Positions 22,681 to 33,900 of a stretch of 64,000 nucleotides of DNA are shown here, one piece after another. The DNA is from Astropecten irregularis. Its lineage: Eukaryota; Echinodermata; Asteroidea; Paxillosida; Astropectinidae. The DNA lies in assembly GCA_963971285.1 (NCBI GenBank), contig OZ020259.1:2108001-2172000 (forward strand). Reading direction: 5' to 3'. The notes beneath the pieces were generated by a model that saw nothing but the letters and a program-made list of their open reading frames with translations, made no database searches and had not been told where the DNA came from. The position numbers were made by a program, and so were the translations under genes. Position 1 is the first letter of the stretch; each line of letters opens with the position of its first letter.

Positions 22681-23831
22681 TCAAGTGTTTAATATTTAAA
22701 ACAGGTATCGATGAGACAAAAATAATGCTCGGTCATTGACACCCTGGCAAGTTTCTTAGGTCGTTCTGACTCTATTTCCGTCTTCCATGTTTTGACCGAA
22801 GCTGGTTCGTGCTCATCGTCAATAGCTAGCTAAACCCAAGAGCCGAGACATGTGACAGACGGTGATTAATATTGCACGGCTCCGATCCCATATAAGATTT
22901 TTGAGCCGCTGTAAATTGAGTGATGACACAACGCCAGAAGCACGACTGCGACTTGAAAGCCAGCGGATTACACAAGCAGCGATATAATGCATGCAATACA
23001 GAGGATTTAAAATTCAATTTAAAACGTACCGGAGCTTTGCAGGAGATCTTTCAACAAGTTGTGGTTCTCCTCTTTCCAATAAAAAAAATCTGGACATCTC
23101 ATTTATGCAGGAAGCTGATGGATGATGTAGGAGCGATGCCTGGAGTTCTTTGATGTATTTTCTTTATTGCTCTTAATATTATAACCGTCGCATTATCATT
23201 GCTCTTTGCTTGGCTGGCAATCTCCACGAGCTGGTGAAGATGATGCTGCTGGTTGTCTAGGTGACTAGCTGGAACACGACAAGCTGCTCCTAAAACTCAA
23301 CTCAATCCCAAGTTCCTTCGGCATGATGCAGTGAGCCGTGTCTGGATTTGCAGTGCAGAGCATGAGTCACGAAAGAAGGGGTTAGGGGTGTCATATTGCA
23401 GGGGCTGGTTCACCGTGTAGCTGGATGATGTTGTATACGGGGGCTATTCTTAGATTCCTGGCCCTCTATCGGCAATGAGGCTTGATTTGCCTCTAGCATC
23501 CAGTCCACAACCTGATGGGTCTGTTGGCATCTAGCTCTGTTGGGAGTACCGCTAGCTTCTATTTATAGCCAGCATTAGGGGAAAATATTGTTTGTCAAAT
23601 TGCATCGCTTGATCTTCAGAGATCCACGCCACTAGATCTCAGAGAAAAAAAATAATCGGAGTCTTCCATTTCCGAAAGGGGGATGGAAGACGACTCGAAG
23701 AACCCAGCATGTTTGCAAAAAATAATCGCAGTGATATGTTATCATACGATGCATCTTTTGTTACCATCACATAATTGCTTTTGCATAATTCAAAAACAAT
23801 ACGACCTCGCTTCCCCCAAAACCATTTATCT
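22681..23831. other. Intergenic, no confident gene
   Basis: A 77-codon open frame at 22,920-23,153 lacks domains or splice support. 23,200-23,560 is GC-richer and unrecognised. Confidence 0.3.
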
Positions 23832-24191
23832 TTAAAGGTACAGTACAGAGTGGTTAACATTCCCAAATAGAAATATTCACAGATTTACGTATAACATTCA
23901 GGGTATGGTGGTGGTGTAGGTAGAAACATACCGTTAAAATATTTCTGCCGGAAATAGTATACTTATCCAGAAATTAGTCAAACAAAGACCGAAAACAGTT
24001 TTGATCTCGGAATAAGATCAAAACCATTCTTTATGTTTTATAAGAAGAATTGAGTCGGGTTTTCGCTATTTTCTCGTGACTCAGATGTCCGATTGAAATT
24101 TTCGCAGGTTTATTATTTCATGTACATGTTGGATCAGACAAAGTGAGAGTGTTGTTCTGTGACCTTTACCAATCATGTATTATACCTTTAA
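23832..24191 (-). mobile_element. TTAAAGGT MITE, diverged subfamily
   Basis: Ends TTAAAGGTACAGTACAG and ATTATACCTTTAA. The hairpin is GATCTCGGAATAAGATC rather than the AAAAGATC form, and the body resembles the 38,266 copy, marking a second subfamily. Confidence 0.75.
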
Positions 24192-24711
24192 TATCAATTT
24201 ACTGCTAGCAGCCGCATCTCTTGTTTATCATTGTAGAGCAATTATGGTGTCCAACACAGTAGAGTTGAATAACTTATTGGCGCGGTTCCATTCTTGTCTC
24301 ATTGAAAGTCACCTCGTATTTTTATTGGACTGCCTCAGCTGTGAGCTCTAAATCTTTTCATGGATTAAATGATATTTCTAGACTGGGTGATAGCTAGCAA
24401 TACGACAATTCAATAAATAATCTTTGTATTGAGTTGGCTTCTTTTGTATAAGGCGCTTATAGTCTTATGGTAAATTCTGAATTCCCAGTGCAGTGCAGTT
24501 TATTAATCATATCTTTTTCTGTGTATGCCTGCATGAATAGTATAATAACGTGACAGGTAATTGAGCTGGTTTATGCTCCTTCGTTGTAATTAGACCTGCG
24601 TGCTTGGGGCAAAGTTAATTCATGGTAGAAGAAGCTTTTTTTCTGAGGCAGGGAGCCTTATTAGTTTGGAATAGAGAAAACCTCAATCTTTTAAGAACAA
24701 AGTTTTAAGAA

Positions 24712-24783
24712 TAGTCAAAAGCAGTAAACATCACATGGAAATATTGTTGGTAATCGTGTTTGATCAAGGAAGACTTTTCATGC
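24712..24783. mobile_element. TTAAGCA MITE fragment
   Basis: AAAAGCAGTAAACATCACATGG and TGTTTGATCAAGGAAGAC match the family's right half. Interrupted by the TTAAAGGT MITE at 24,784. Confidence 0.7.
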
Positions 24784-25149
24784 TTGAAGGTAATATCATA
24801 CTTTGGTTTTTATCAAAGAAATACAGATTCATGGGCAAAAATATCAAGAAAGATACAGTAACAGTCATCTGTGAAAATTTCAGTCCCATACGGTGCCCAC
24901 TTTTTTGAGAAAACTGTGAAACAGCCACAGTATTTCTAAAGTCATTTATCTTTTATTTTTGATCTTTTAAAAGATCAAAAAGATTTTCGGTCGTTGTTTT
25001 ACTAATTTCTGGATAAATACACCATTTCAGGCGGAACAATTTTAACGGTAGGTTTCTACCAGCACCATCTTCAAACCCTGAAAGTTAAACGTAAATCTGT
25101 TAACATTTCTGTTTCGGTCTCTTACCAAAGTATGATACTATACCTTTAA
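24784..25149 (+). mobile_element. TTAAAGGT MITE inside a TTAAGCA MITE
   Basis: Begins TTGAAGGTAATATCATACTT directly after the partial TTAAGCA-type element (24,712-24,783), so it inserted there. Ends GTATGATACTATACCTTTAA. Confidence 0.85.
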
Positions 25150-25780
25150 GATGTGTCATATAAGGCTAAAATTAGTTTTCCAGAATTCATATTTCGCTTT
25201 GATCATTACAAAGATACTGTTTGAAATCAAGTACAATCCAATTATTGACTCTCGATGAGCTCTTTTATGAGCTCGATTTGCTTCACGACAAGATGCACTT
25301 GTGCAGACATAATTCATTCTGCCATCCACGAACCTTTATGCCATGGAGAAATGATTTGAGATGAAACCACATAAATTGTACACAGCGAGATGTGCATGGG
25401 TAAATGTGACTGCATGTTTAAACTGCAATTTACATTGCGGAATGAAATTTGTACTATTTTTAGAAGCGATTGTTGTCTCAGGCGCATTGGATGTCTTTAG
25501 ATGAGGCTTCCTGGCTCATCCCTAAGTAATTGAAGTCTTGAAAAAAGGGATGTAATGTATATTACAAGGCGGAATGATTTATTTATAGCAGGACACCGTC
25601 TCATTGGATGAGGATCCGGTGATGTGATGTTCGAGTGAAGAGAAGTTGATGGAGCGCGAGGTATGTTCTTGGCTGTTGAGACAATTTTATATTTGACAGT
25701 TGACTAATGGTTGTAGACTTTGTTAAGTGCGGATGTAATGGTGGCATCACTTGCCTTGCTGTGACGTAGGCGGTGTTACC

Positions 25781-26373
25781 AGGGGCATTTTTTAAAGCTT
25801 GGCTTCGGCTCAGGCTCCAGCTTCGTCTTTGTGTTATCCATATGCTGATGAATATAATATAACTAACTAACTAACTGGAAAGCTTCATGCATTTGCTGCC
25901 TGACTTGAGAAAAACTTCCAAATGGACCGGTCTTGAGCTGCCACTTCTGCATCTTCAACTGACCACCCAGTGTCTAGGAGTGAGAGATCTCTCTGAATGA
26001 CATCTCTCCATGTAGTTTTAGGCCGACCACGTCTGCGCTTCCCATGAGTTGGTTTCCATAGGTATAGCAGTTTGGGTGTTCTCTCGTTGCCCATGCGTTG
26101 CACATGTCCAAACCACTTTAGCCTACGTTTTCTTAAGATGTTTGTCAGTTGAGGCTGCTTTGTAATTGATCTGATCTGTCCAGTATTTAGAATGTGTTGA
26201 GACCAGACAATCCTCAAGATCTTCCTCTAATATAGGCTGTGGTTTTTCATTGAACCTGAAGCTCTGTTTTCTTTTTCAAACCAGAGAATTTACTTCCGAA
26301 CAGCAGCCATTATTTTGATATTTTAGGATGGATTCACGAAATATAACAGGAGCCTAGGTTTGAGAAAGGCCCC
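25781..26373. mobile_element. CAGGCTCC element split by the LINE fragment
   Basis: The left part ends GCTGATGAATATAATATAA and the right part resumes CTAATATAGGCTGTGG. In other copies the two join as GCTGAAAATATAGG, so the LINE tail is inserted with an AATATA-like target duplication. Confidence 0.78.
25885..26217 (-). pseudogene. LINE reverse-transcriptase C-terminal fragment
   Basis: The minus strand encodes 110 residues containing R-R-L-K-W-F-G-H-V-Q-R-M, then G-K-R-R-R-G-R-P-K-T-T-W-R-D-V. This is the signature C-terminal region of non-LTR retrotransposon reverse transcriptases. It is a 5'-truncated copy with no upstream RT core. The plus-strand left edge carries (AACT)n-like CTAACTAACTAACTGG, the element's 3' tail. 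It is inserted inside a copy of the CAGGCTCC inverted-repeat element, whose two halves lie at 25,781-25,857 and 26,226-26,373. Confidence 0.85.
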
Positions 26374-26467
26374 ATGTCTAACTTTGTACCGTGAAGAGAC
26401 AGTCAGTCTTGTTTATTTCGGTGTGAAGGACAAATTTCCAATGTAGTTTATTTTCCCTGAGCTGTCA

Positions 26468-26650
26468 TTAGGTTGGCGTGAAGGTTAAACGGCTCTTCTA
26501 TCTTTCGCTTTACCTCTAAGGTCGTCTGTTCGAATCCCTCATTGGCTATGACCTACGGGGAAGGATTCTCGCTATGTAAGGTGACAAGACGGACTTGCTG
26601 CAGAAGTCATCTGTCCCACTCGAGGTCAGCAGAAAACACGGTGTAAAAAA
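26468..26650 (+). mobile_element. Probable tRNA-derived SINE of another family
   Basis: TTAGGTTGGCGTGAAGGTTA (A-box-like) and GGTCGTCTGTTCGAATCCC (B-box-like) are spaced as in a tRNA, followed by TGTAAGGTGACAAGACGG and TGCTGCAGAAGTCATCTG. The single copy in the window prevents setting its ends. Confidence 0.4.
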
Positions 26651-26654
26651 AACT

Positions 26655-26862
26655 TAATACAAGTAATAAACTGCTGTAAACTGCTCATCAGCCAAAAAGT
26701 GCCTGACGCGTTTCGATCCAAGCAGGATCTTTCTCAAAGGCTATAGTGTTTAGCCTTTAAGAAAGATATAGCGTCGAGAAAGATCCTGCTAGGGTCGAGA
26801 AAGATCCTACTGGGGTCGAAACGCGTCAGGCCCTCCTAACACCAAGTATTGGAAAATAAACC
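26655..26862. mobile_element. GATCCTAGCAGGATC repeats, inverted pair
   Basis: CTGACGCGTTTCGATCCAAG at the left and GGTCGAAACGCGTCAGG at the right are inverted, with tandem GAGAAAGATCCT units between. Confidence 0.7.
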
Positions 26863-27740
26863 ATTATTGATACCTCCTGGGAAGCTCCCCAAGTCCCAAC
26901 AGAACTCTCATAAGGTGCAATAATAATTAATAATTAATCATAAAGATACAAGTGCTACATTCTAATGTTTCTAAATCCATATGAATTACAAATGTATTTA
27001 ACTGGTGAAAAATGCACAAAGAGGACTTTTGGGTATGTACATTTAATTGGCAAGCTAAAAACAGGTAGCACGTTATAAGCACTGCGCCACAGCTACCATA
27101 AAAACGTAGACTTAAAATAAAAACACCATACCTAGGGTTGTAAAAAATGGCCTTACCTTAAATGTACTCGAAGTCTAGCAGAGCGAGACGAGTGTTGAGC
27201 ATGCAGAGACCAAAACAAACACACACAGCATGGAAGGTGATGGTATAGGAATGATATTATAATAGCAGGAGAATGAGACATCGACGTATGGTATCCGATA
27301 TGAACATATTACTAACTGATTGCCACTGGCTGACTGGCTGCCGCTTACACACCGTGCGAAATAGATGTCACGACCTTTCTGTCAGCCAACTGTTGGAAGC
27401 CTGCAGCTCAGTTGTGTCTGAGCCAGCCTGCTTGGTAAGAATACATAAAATGTTTGACAGGGTCTATTTATAGCAGCCAGAGCACAAGGGGCATAATAAA
27501 TATTGCATTGTTTGCACTATAAGGAGCAAGGAATGGAATCAATAATAGGCATCATAATCAACTACGTGTTAGGAGAGGAAACACTTGGCTTAGAACGCAC
27601 AAAGGATCATATCGATTGCATGTCTTCTGACCTCTTTTCATTCATTCAGTGTGAGTCATGGGTTCTAGAAAATTCATCTTAGATTATTATAAACACCAGC
27701 ATTGATCATGCACTTTCTGCAGGAAATGTATTATACTATC
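26863..27740. other. Intergenic, nothing recognised
   Basis: GGTAGC...GCGCAGTGCTTATAA on the minus strand near 27,065-27,095 may be a tRNA-like scrap. The rest shows no coding or repeat signal. Confidence 0.3.
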
Positions 27741-27980
27741 AGGGCCATTTTTATAGAGCTGCTTAGCACAAACATTTGCTTAGCACAAAAATATCTTGCC
27801 CAATAAAACAAACCACCGTAAAAAATTCCATTTGATATTCATGGTCAGCGAACAACAGCCGAAGAACAATCAGAAGTGATACACAACACATGAAAATTTG
27901 GTTGTTAACCCGTTTTTATTAAGACAGAATTGTCATGCTTAGCAATTTTTTGTGCTAAGCAGCTGTATGAAATTGGCCCC
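27741..27980. mobile_element. TTAGCA variant of TTAAGCA MITE
   Basis: GGGCCATTTTTATAGAGCTG at the left, AGCAGCTGTATGAAATTGGC at the right; the inner motif is CTTAGCACAAA. Confidence 0.8.
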
Positions 27981-28460
27981 AGATATATCTGAGAAGGTTG
28001 AATGCAGTGGCAGTAAAATGTGAATGAGTTGAATTAGATTAACCTCTGAAATTTCCCTACTTATTGAGGTATACTTGATATCATTTGAATTCGTAATGAG
28101 TAATCAGTGTGCCTAATTAGCCAATCAGATATCAGTAGAAGTTTAATGAATGTCTAACACGCGAGCCGATTAGTCAGAACTTTTCAACAAATTGTCCCTG
28201 TGTCCAATCAACGGACGTGCAATGATCACGTGATCTAATTAATGTTAGAGTAGAGATCGTGATTGGCCGACGGGTACTTTTGTATTCAAAGTTAAAGACA
28301 TGTAAGAACATGTTTCAACTTGACTTCATTGGTTCCAGTTACTGCATCGTCACCAAAAATGGGAAATTAGAACATACTGGATTTAATTGACGCTTTAAAA
28401 CGAAATGAAGACAAGGGTATATATTAGAAATCATTACTCGTTATCATTCTTTGCTAAGTC

Positions 28461-28776
28461 TACTCGGTTTCAACAGAGGGCGCTATAGACAACGATGGAG
28501 ACGCAACACATTTAGAACTTCATTCTCTATTTTGACGCTGGTAAACTTAACGACATGATGAAAAAGAATATCGAATTTATAACTTATTATTGTTATTTTT
28601 TTGTCTACACGATTTCAACAGGGGTCGCTATAGACAAAGATGGAGACGCAACAAATTTATTTAGAACTTCATTGACGCTGGTAAACTAAACGACATGATG
28701 AAAAAAAAATTACTCATTATTATTATTTTTTGTTGTCGACTTGGTTTCAACAGAGGGCGCTATAGACAGATTGAGA
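28461..28776. repeat. Degenerate tandem repeat, ~131-145-bp unit, 2.3 copies
   Basis: GTTTCAACAGAGGGCGCTATAG-type motifs recur at about 28,467, 28,612 and 28,744. The first two are each followed by GATGGAGACGCAACA and GACGCTGGTAAACT, then ACGACATGATGAAAAA. Confidence 0.8.
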
Positions 28777-29855
28777 CGTTTAATTCAGACACATGAGGGG
28801 CGCATGTAACATGCACCAGGCATGAATACTATCTATTTGCATAAATTACTCCAACAGCTTTAACTGATTGCAATACAAGTCACTAGAACAACATGACAAG
28901 CATGATTTTCAAAACCTATTCCCTAAGAGAACGACAACCAATAATCGACGTTGGTGGCGCTATATACCACAACCATGCTTGTACAAGTGATTTGTTTATA
29001 CATTCTGCGTAAACTCCTTGCTAAGCATTGCGAGTAAAGAGAAGTCTCCAATTGAAATTACACTATTCGTAAGCCAAAACAAAATCTGCTATCGTAAGCG
29101 GAGATTTTTTGCTTACGGTAACGAATTCCATAAAATGGGGCCCAGGACTGCCATCGTGAGCTCACCGGCCAAACAACCAAGGGGTTAGAATGGAAACGAG
29201 ACTGACCGGGCTCCACCCCCTAAACCCAACACCATCGTCATTCCTAAAATGCGTCCAGCTAGATTATAATTCGGACGAGGAACTTTAATTAGGCTTACTA
29301 CACCACACACCGTGTCGTGTTATCGTATGTTTCTGCTAATCCGTACATAACACCAGACGTATCTGTGATAGTACGGTGTACATAATCGGTGCTGACATTT
29401 ACCAAAGGAGCGCAGAGTGACACGGTTACCAAGGAAAAGTCAATTGGCCGTTGTTTGGCCACGTACAAAGATTTTTGTCGAGGAATGCAAAGATACGAAC
29501 CCCCCAAAAGGGGCAAACGATATTTTACTTAGACAGTTTTGCTTAACTTTTTTTTGTGTGGTTTCAGTAATGGGTAGGCCTATATATAGGTCAGTTTCGG
29601 ATATGAAGCGAATATTGAAATTAAAAATTCTCATTATTACATGTTGAATGCTTTATGTCTTGCAGGCCCAGCATTATTACTTAAATGTAATATTTCATCA
29701 ATGCAATTTGCCGTATGATCATCAAATTTAACTTCAGACTTATTTGCCATGTTGTTGGCGAATTCATCCCCATTTTTGTTTTGATTTTTATTTCTAATTA
29801 ATCAAAGTTTCCAATTATCAAATAACCACAAGGGAAACTGACTGAATTTAAAGTC
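28777..29855. other. Intergenic before the mucin gene
   Basis: Contains the partial TTACGGTAACG element at 29,063 and short chance open frames at 29,298-29,650. No promoter-like cluster is identified. Confidence 0.3.
29063..29143. mobile_element. TTACGGTAACG element, partial
   Basis: TCGTAAGCGGAGATTTTTTG and TTACGGTAACGAATTCCAT leading to AAAATGGGGCCC. The left part is lost. Confidence 0.65.
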
Positions 29856-29955
29856 ATTGAAAAGTGAACAAAAGAAAAATTTACTAGAGCGAGATTCGAA
29901 CCGGCGACCTCCTGAATACCGTGCAGGCGCTCTACCAACTGAGCCATCCAGCCCT
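29856..29955 (-). mobile_element. tRNA-like SINE (family A)
   Basis: On the minus strand: GGGCTGGATGGCTCAGTTGG, CGCCGGTTCGAATCTCGCTC, then the AAATTTTTCTTTTGTTCACT tail. Confidence 0.78.
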
Positions 29956-30719
29956 TACTAAGTTTCCAATTAGTTAGTTCCCGAATTTCGTCTTTGTCTT
30001 GCAGCCTCAGCGAAGTTCTTCTAATTAAGTCAAGAAGCGCGTGGCAATTGAAACTAACATGCCAAGTTATTCGGTGAAATTCTTATCCAATAATTAATAC
30101 ATGTTGTCATTTAGAAGGAAAATGAACATAATTGTGATTTGTCTGGTTCAGTTGACCTCATCACCTTGGTTTCAATATCATTGAAATAAACGGAATCGCA
30201 AGGGTCTGTAATATTATCTTTACTTACGATCATGTAAGATAAGATGGATATGCATTATGATAATCCATCTGCGATCTAGACAGCAGATCGCAGTGTTTAT
30301 TATTAGGTACAACTGAAGTACACTCTTCAGTTTCTGCAAAACAGCAACCCACAAACCCTTGAGAAAAAAAAGACCTGCCTGCCCTTGACATTGCCTTTCC
30401 CACCTAGAAGGTGCGGCCAAGTCATCTGGTGATCCGGTCTGGAGTTACCCGTGCCAGGTTTGACCTTTGCTATCATCCAGCGTGCATCTAGTATAATTAT
30501 AATCACAAGTTATCAATTGAGCACAAAATCAGCACGGGGAAAACTGAGCACGAGATAGGCTGCTCAGAGCACTCGTCACTATAACCAACATCCCAAAAAG
30601 TTAACTTTGGACCTGAGTGAGTTTGCCACAGTCCACAGCCCACGTATTATGTGTACACATCCCCCCGGAATTAATTTGGGTAGGGTCCATAAAGGTTCTT
30701 ATCAGAAGCCGGTATCCCT

Positions 30720-30897
30720 AATCTGATATTGAGAAAGGATTCCGTGTGTGTGGAGGGGTATAGAGGACTCCACATAAACCCATCAGCCAGTTGGGTAAAG
30801 GAGGCAGCTACAGCTCCATGCGAATCTGTTTCACCACCGTTAAGCACGTTTTCCCCAAAACACCGAGGATTGTCTTGTTTCTTACCGTGTCGACACC
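30720..30897 (+). promoter_or_regulatory. Possible core promoter and 5' UTR of the mucin gene
   Basis: The first coding exon is preceded by about 175 bp that includes a TATA-like GGGTATAGAGG at about 30,755-30,765 and a clean leader without in-frame ATG close to the start codon. A start site 25-35 bp downstream would give a leader of about 100 bp. This is inference: an upstream non-coding exon cannot be excluded and no cDNA evidence is available. Confidence 0.25.
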
Positions 30898-30983
30898 ATG
30901 GCTCTGGCCGGGGCAAACCGGCTCTTTCTCGGCCTGGTTTTCTTGTGGAGCGCGGCAGCTTTGATTTCTGTCGGAGATGCATG
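30898..30983 (+). CDS. Mucin exon 1: signal peptide
   Basis: The ATG sits in a good context (CACCATGG) and opens M-A-L-A-G-A-N-R followed by a hydrophobic core ([16 protein letters not shown]) and V-G-D-A, a typical cleavable secretion signal of about 25-28 residues. The exon ends TG|GTATGT, giving a split Trp codon completed by exon 2. This start is chosen because it is the only ATG giving a signal peptide in phase with the downstream mucin. Confidence 0.82.
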
Positions 30984-33900
30984 GTATGTATTGTAGGATA
31001 GCAAGTACTTTTCTTCTGTGAACCTAGGACAGACATGGGGAATTTTAGACATCATATCTGTCTAATCATCATGTTCTGATTGTTTTAAAGCTGTATGTTC
31101 TCGGTATAGTTTTGTTTTGCCAAAGGCCTATTGCGGATAAAGTTTCTTCTTACATTTGATAGTATTACGTTTTGACTGGTAGGGCAGTATTTGGTTATGA
31201 CATCAATAATCCTTTATGTTGTATGTGATGGTAGTGTATTGCACAGTGTTTCAATCAATACTAGATAAATCGGCAGGCTCCCATTTTATTTTGTTAAATG
31301 CAACGACATTATAATAAAAGTAACGACTTACTGTTCAAGCTGCAGTATAATTGTAGATTTGCTACAATGTCATTAGCTTATCCATAAATGTTTGGAGTAA
31401 GGGGCTGACTTTTCGATCCTAGCAGGATCTTTCTCAAATGATAACAGCCTTTTAGGACAGAATATTGAATGGAATATTGAATAGAATATTGGTGGAATAT
31501 TGACCCAATCATATTAAATGCTTGGAGTAAGGAGGCCCTGACTTTTCGATCCTAGCAGGATCTTTCCCAAAGGATAAATAACCTTTTAGCCGTTGGCATT
31601 TACCTTTTCGAGAAAGATCCTGCTGGGATGTAAACGTTCTCCTGTAACTTCAAGCATTTCATATATTTCAGGTCAATATTCTGGTTGGGTATAGTGTGCA
31701 GCAGTTTATTACTTGCTTGACATTAATCTTTTTCATTGTGAAGAGTTGTATCAGTTTGCACTGTAGCAGTTTATTATACTTGTATAATTCATAAATCCGG
31801 AGAAGACGAAGTTTATAAACAGAACCTCCTACCATCCTACTATGTATCGTCATAACAAAAGACATCTCGAGGGACTTTGGTCTTGATTTAATTGCTGGTA
31901 GCTAACTCAGTACTCATATCATGTTCTCTGAGTGTTGCCAATTAGTTAGCAAATGACAAGTGCTATTTTACACAAGAAGATACCCATCAAACATTGTTTA
32001 ATGTACATAAAACGCCAACTTGAATTTACTATTAATATCATTTACATGTTATAATCTGCTGCAAACTGCTCATCAACCAAAATAGATCCTGCTATACGAT
32101 CGAAACGTCATGCCCTCTTAACTCCAAGCAAATAGTTATCATTTATAAAAAGCTTGGAGTTAGGAGGGCCTGACGTTTCGATCCTAGCAGCATCTTAATC
32201 GAAGGCTAAATGACAAGAGGACAAGAACATGCAATGAAAGATACTCCTTAATGGATGAGAAGATCAGGACAAAAGGGGGGTTCAGAGTGACCAGGATCGA
32301 GGGTGGGGATGTTCAAGCGTGGTCAGGTAAAAGGGACAGAGGGGTAAATAAGGCAAGATCATTTTTATCATTTACAATAAAACAAATCGTTGATGTTTTA
32401 AGAATAAATTAATGAATTCGCCCATACGGCTTCAAATGAGCGCATTCATCCGCTTGTGAAATTTGTGGCGAAATGGTGAAATTGATAACTTTATTGTTCT
32501 GAGCTGGGCGCGCTCAGAATTGCGCAAGCATGCTCAGAACTTGCCTAAGAAGTAGGCCTAACTTTCTGCTTGCTTCTGTCAATGTTTCAAGTCTCCTATT
32601 TAAATGTTTTGAATTGTCTGGCGGTTTTAACGGACAGCTACCTAACGTGTCTGTGTAGGGCTACCTTTGGAAAGCATTTCTTCACATTAAAGGTAGTATC
32701 ATACTTTGGTACGAAACCAAAACAGAAATGTTCACAGATTTACGTATAACTTACAGGGTATAACATGGTGGTGGTAGAAACATACCGTTAACATCCGCCT
32801 AAAATGCTGTATTTATCAAGAAATTAGTAAAACAACGACCGAAAATCTTTTTGATCTTTTAAAAGATCAAAAATAAAAGAGAAAAATCTTAAGAAATAAT
32901 GTGGCTGTTTTTCACTGTTTTCTCAACTGCTTTCCCATGAATCTGTATTTCTTTGATAAAAACCAAAGTATGATAATTATCACCTTTAAGTTAGCCCATT
33001 AGAGGCACACTGCTTGCGGTTCCGAACAACCCAAGTTCCTGAGGCCAAAACAACAATGCACAGTTATAGTCAATAAAAAAAACCTTCAGTGATTTATAAC
33101 CCAAGAACCTTTATCATTATTGGTAAAGCCCAGCAAAAATAGGCTCGGAGGCCCTTCCTGTTACCCAACAACGCCGAACGACACCCCGTATTTTTCCTCA
33201 AACTTCCCGGCCCACGCACAGTGACCCTTGCCTGTTTGCCGTGGGGGACGGACCATCCCTGCATCTCAAGTGCTCTGACAACACCATCGCATCCCTCCAA
33301 CACGTCCACAGATTATAATTATTATCAGTGGTTTAACAAGAATATCGTACCTTGCGGCTCTGCTGCATGTAGAGACTGACTATTTTAGTCCTGGCATTGA
33401 TAGCTTACTATTGGATCGGTGGTAGATCAAACAAGATTTTGTGGGTTACCACAAATATACGGACGAAGGGCGTTCACGGAACAGAGGCTCAGGATCCGTC
33501 TCAGGCTCCGGCTCCATTTCGTGACTCCATTATGAAAAAAAAAAACGGGTATCAAAATAGAGGCTTTTGGCTGCGGTTCGGAACTAGATTCTCTGGTTTG
33601 AAAAGGAAGACAGAGCTTTAGCTTCAATGAAAAACTACAACCTATATTTTCAGCATATGGGTGTCAGAGCTGGAGCCTGAATCTGAGCCTAACCTCCGTT
33701 TTGTAATGGTCCTTTGGCCCCAATTATGGCTATACTTGGTGGAATTAATCATAAGCATTCCCAAGTAATGTATCATGGTCGATTCGTTTACCAATTGGGC
33801 TTTACTCGTTCCTTCTTTTTGTTAAAATTGGAAGATAAGTAAAGTTTTGAAGTATAATTATCGTCAAACTTCAAACAATTATTCTTCAGCCCCGTCGTCC

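Noticed and set aside
25885-26217. Host gene on the minus strand
   Set aside because: The R-W-F-G-H-V-x-R-M and G-R-P motifs are those of LINE reverse transcriptase tails.
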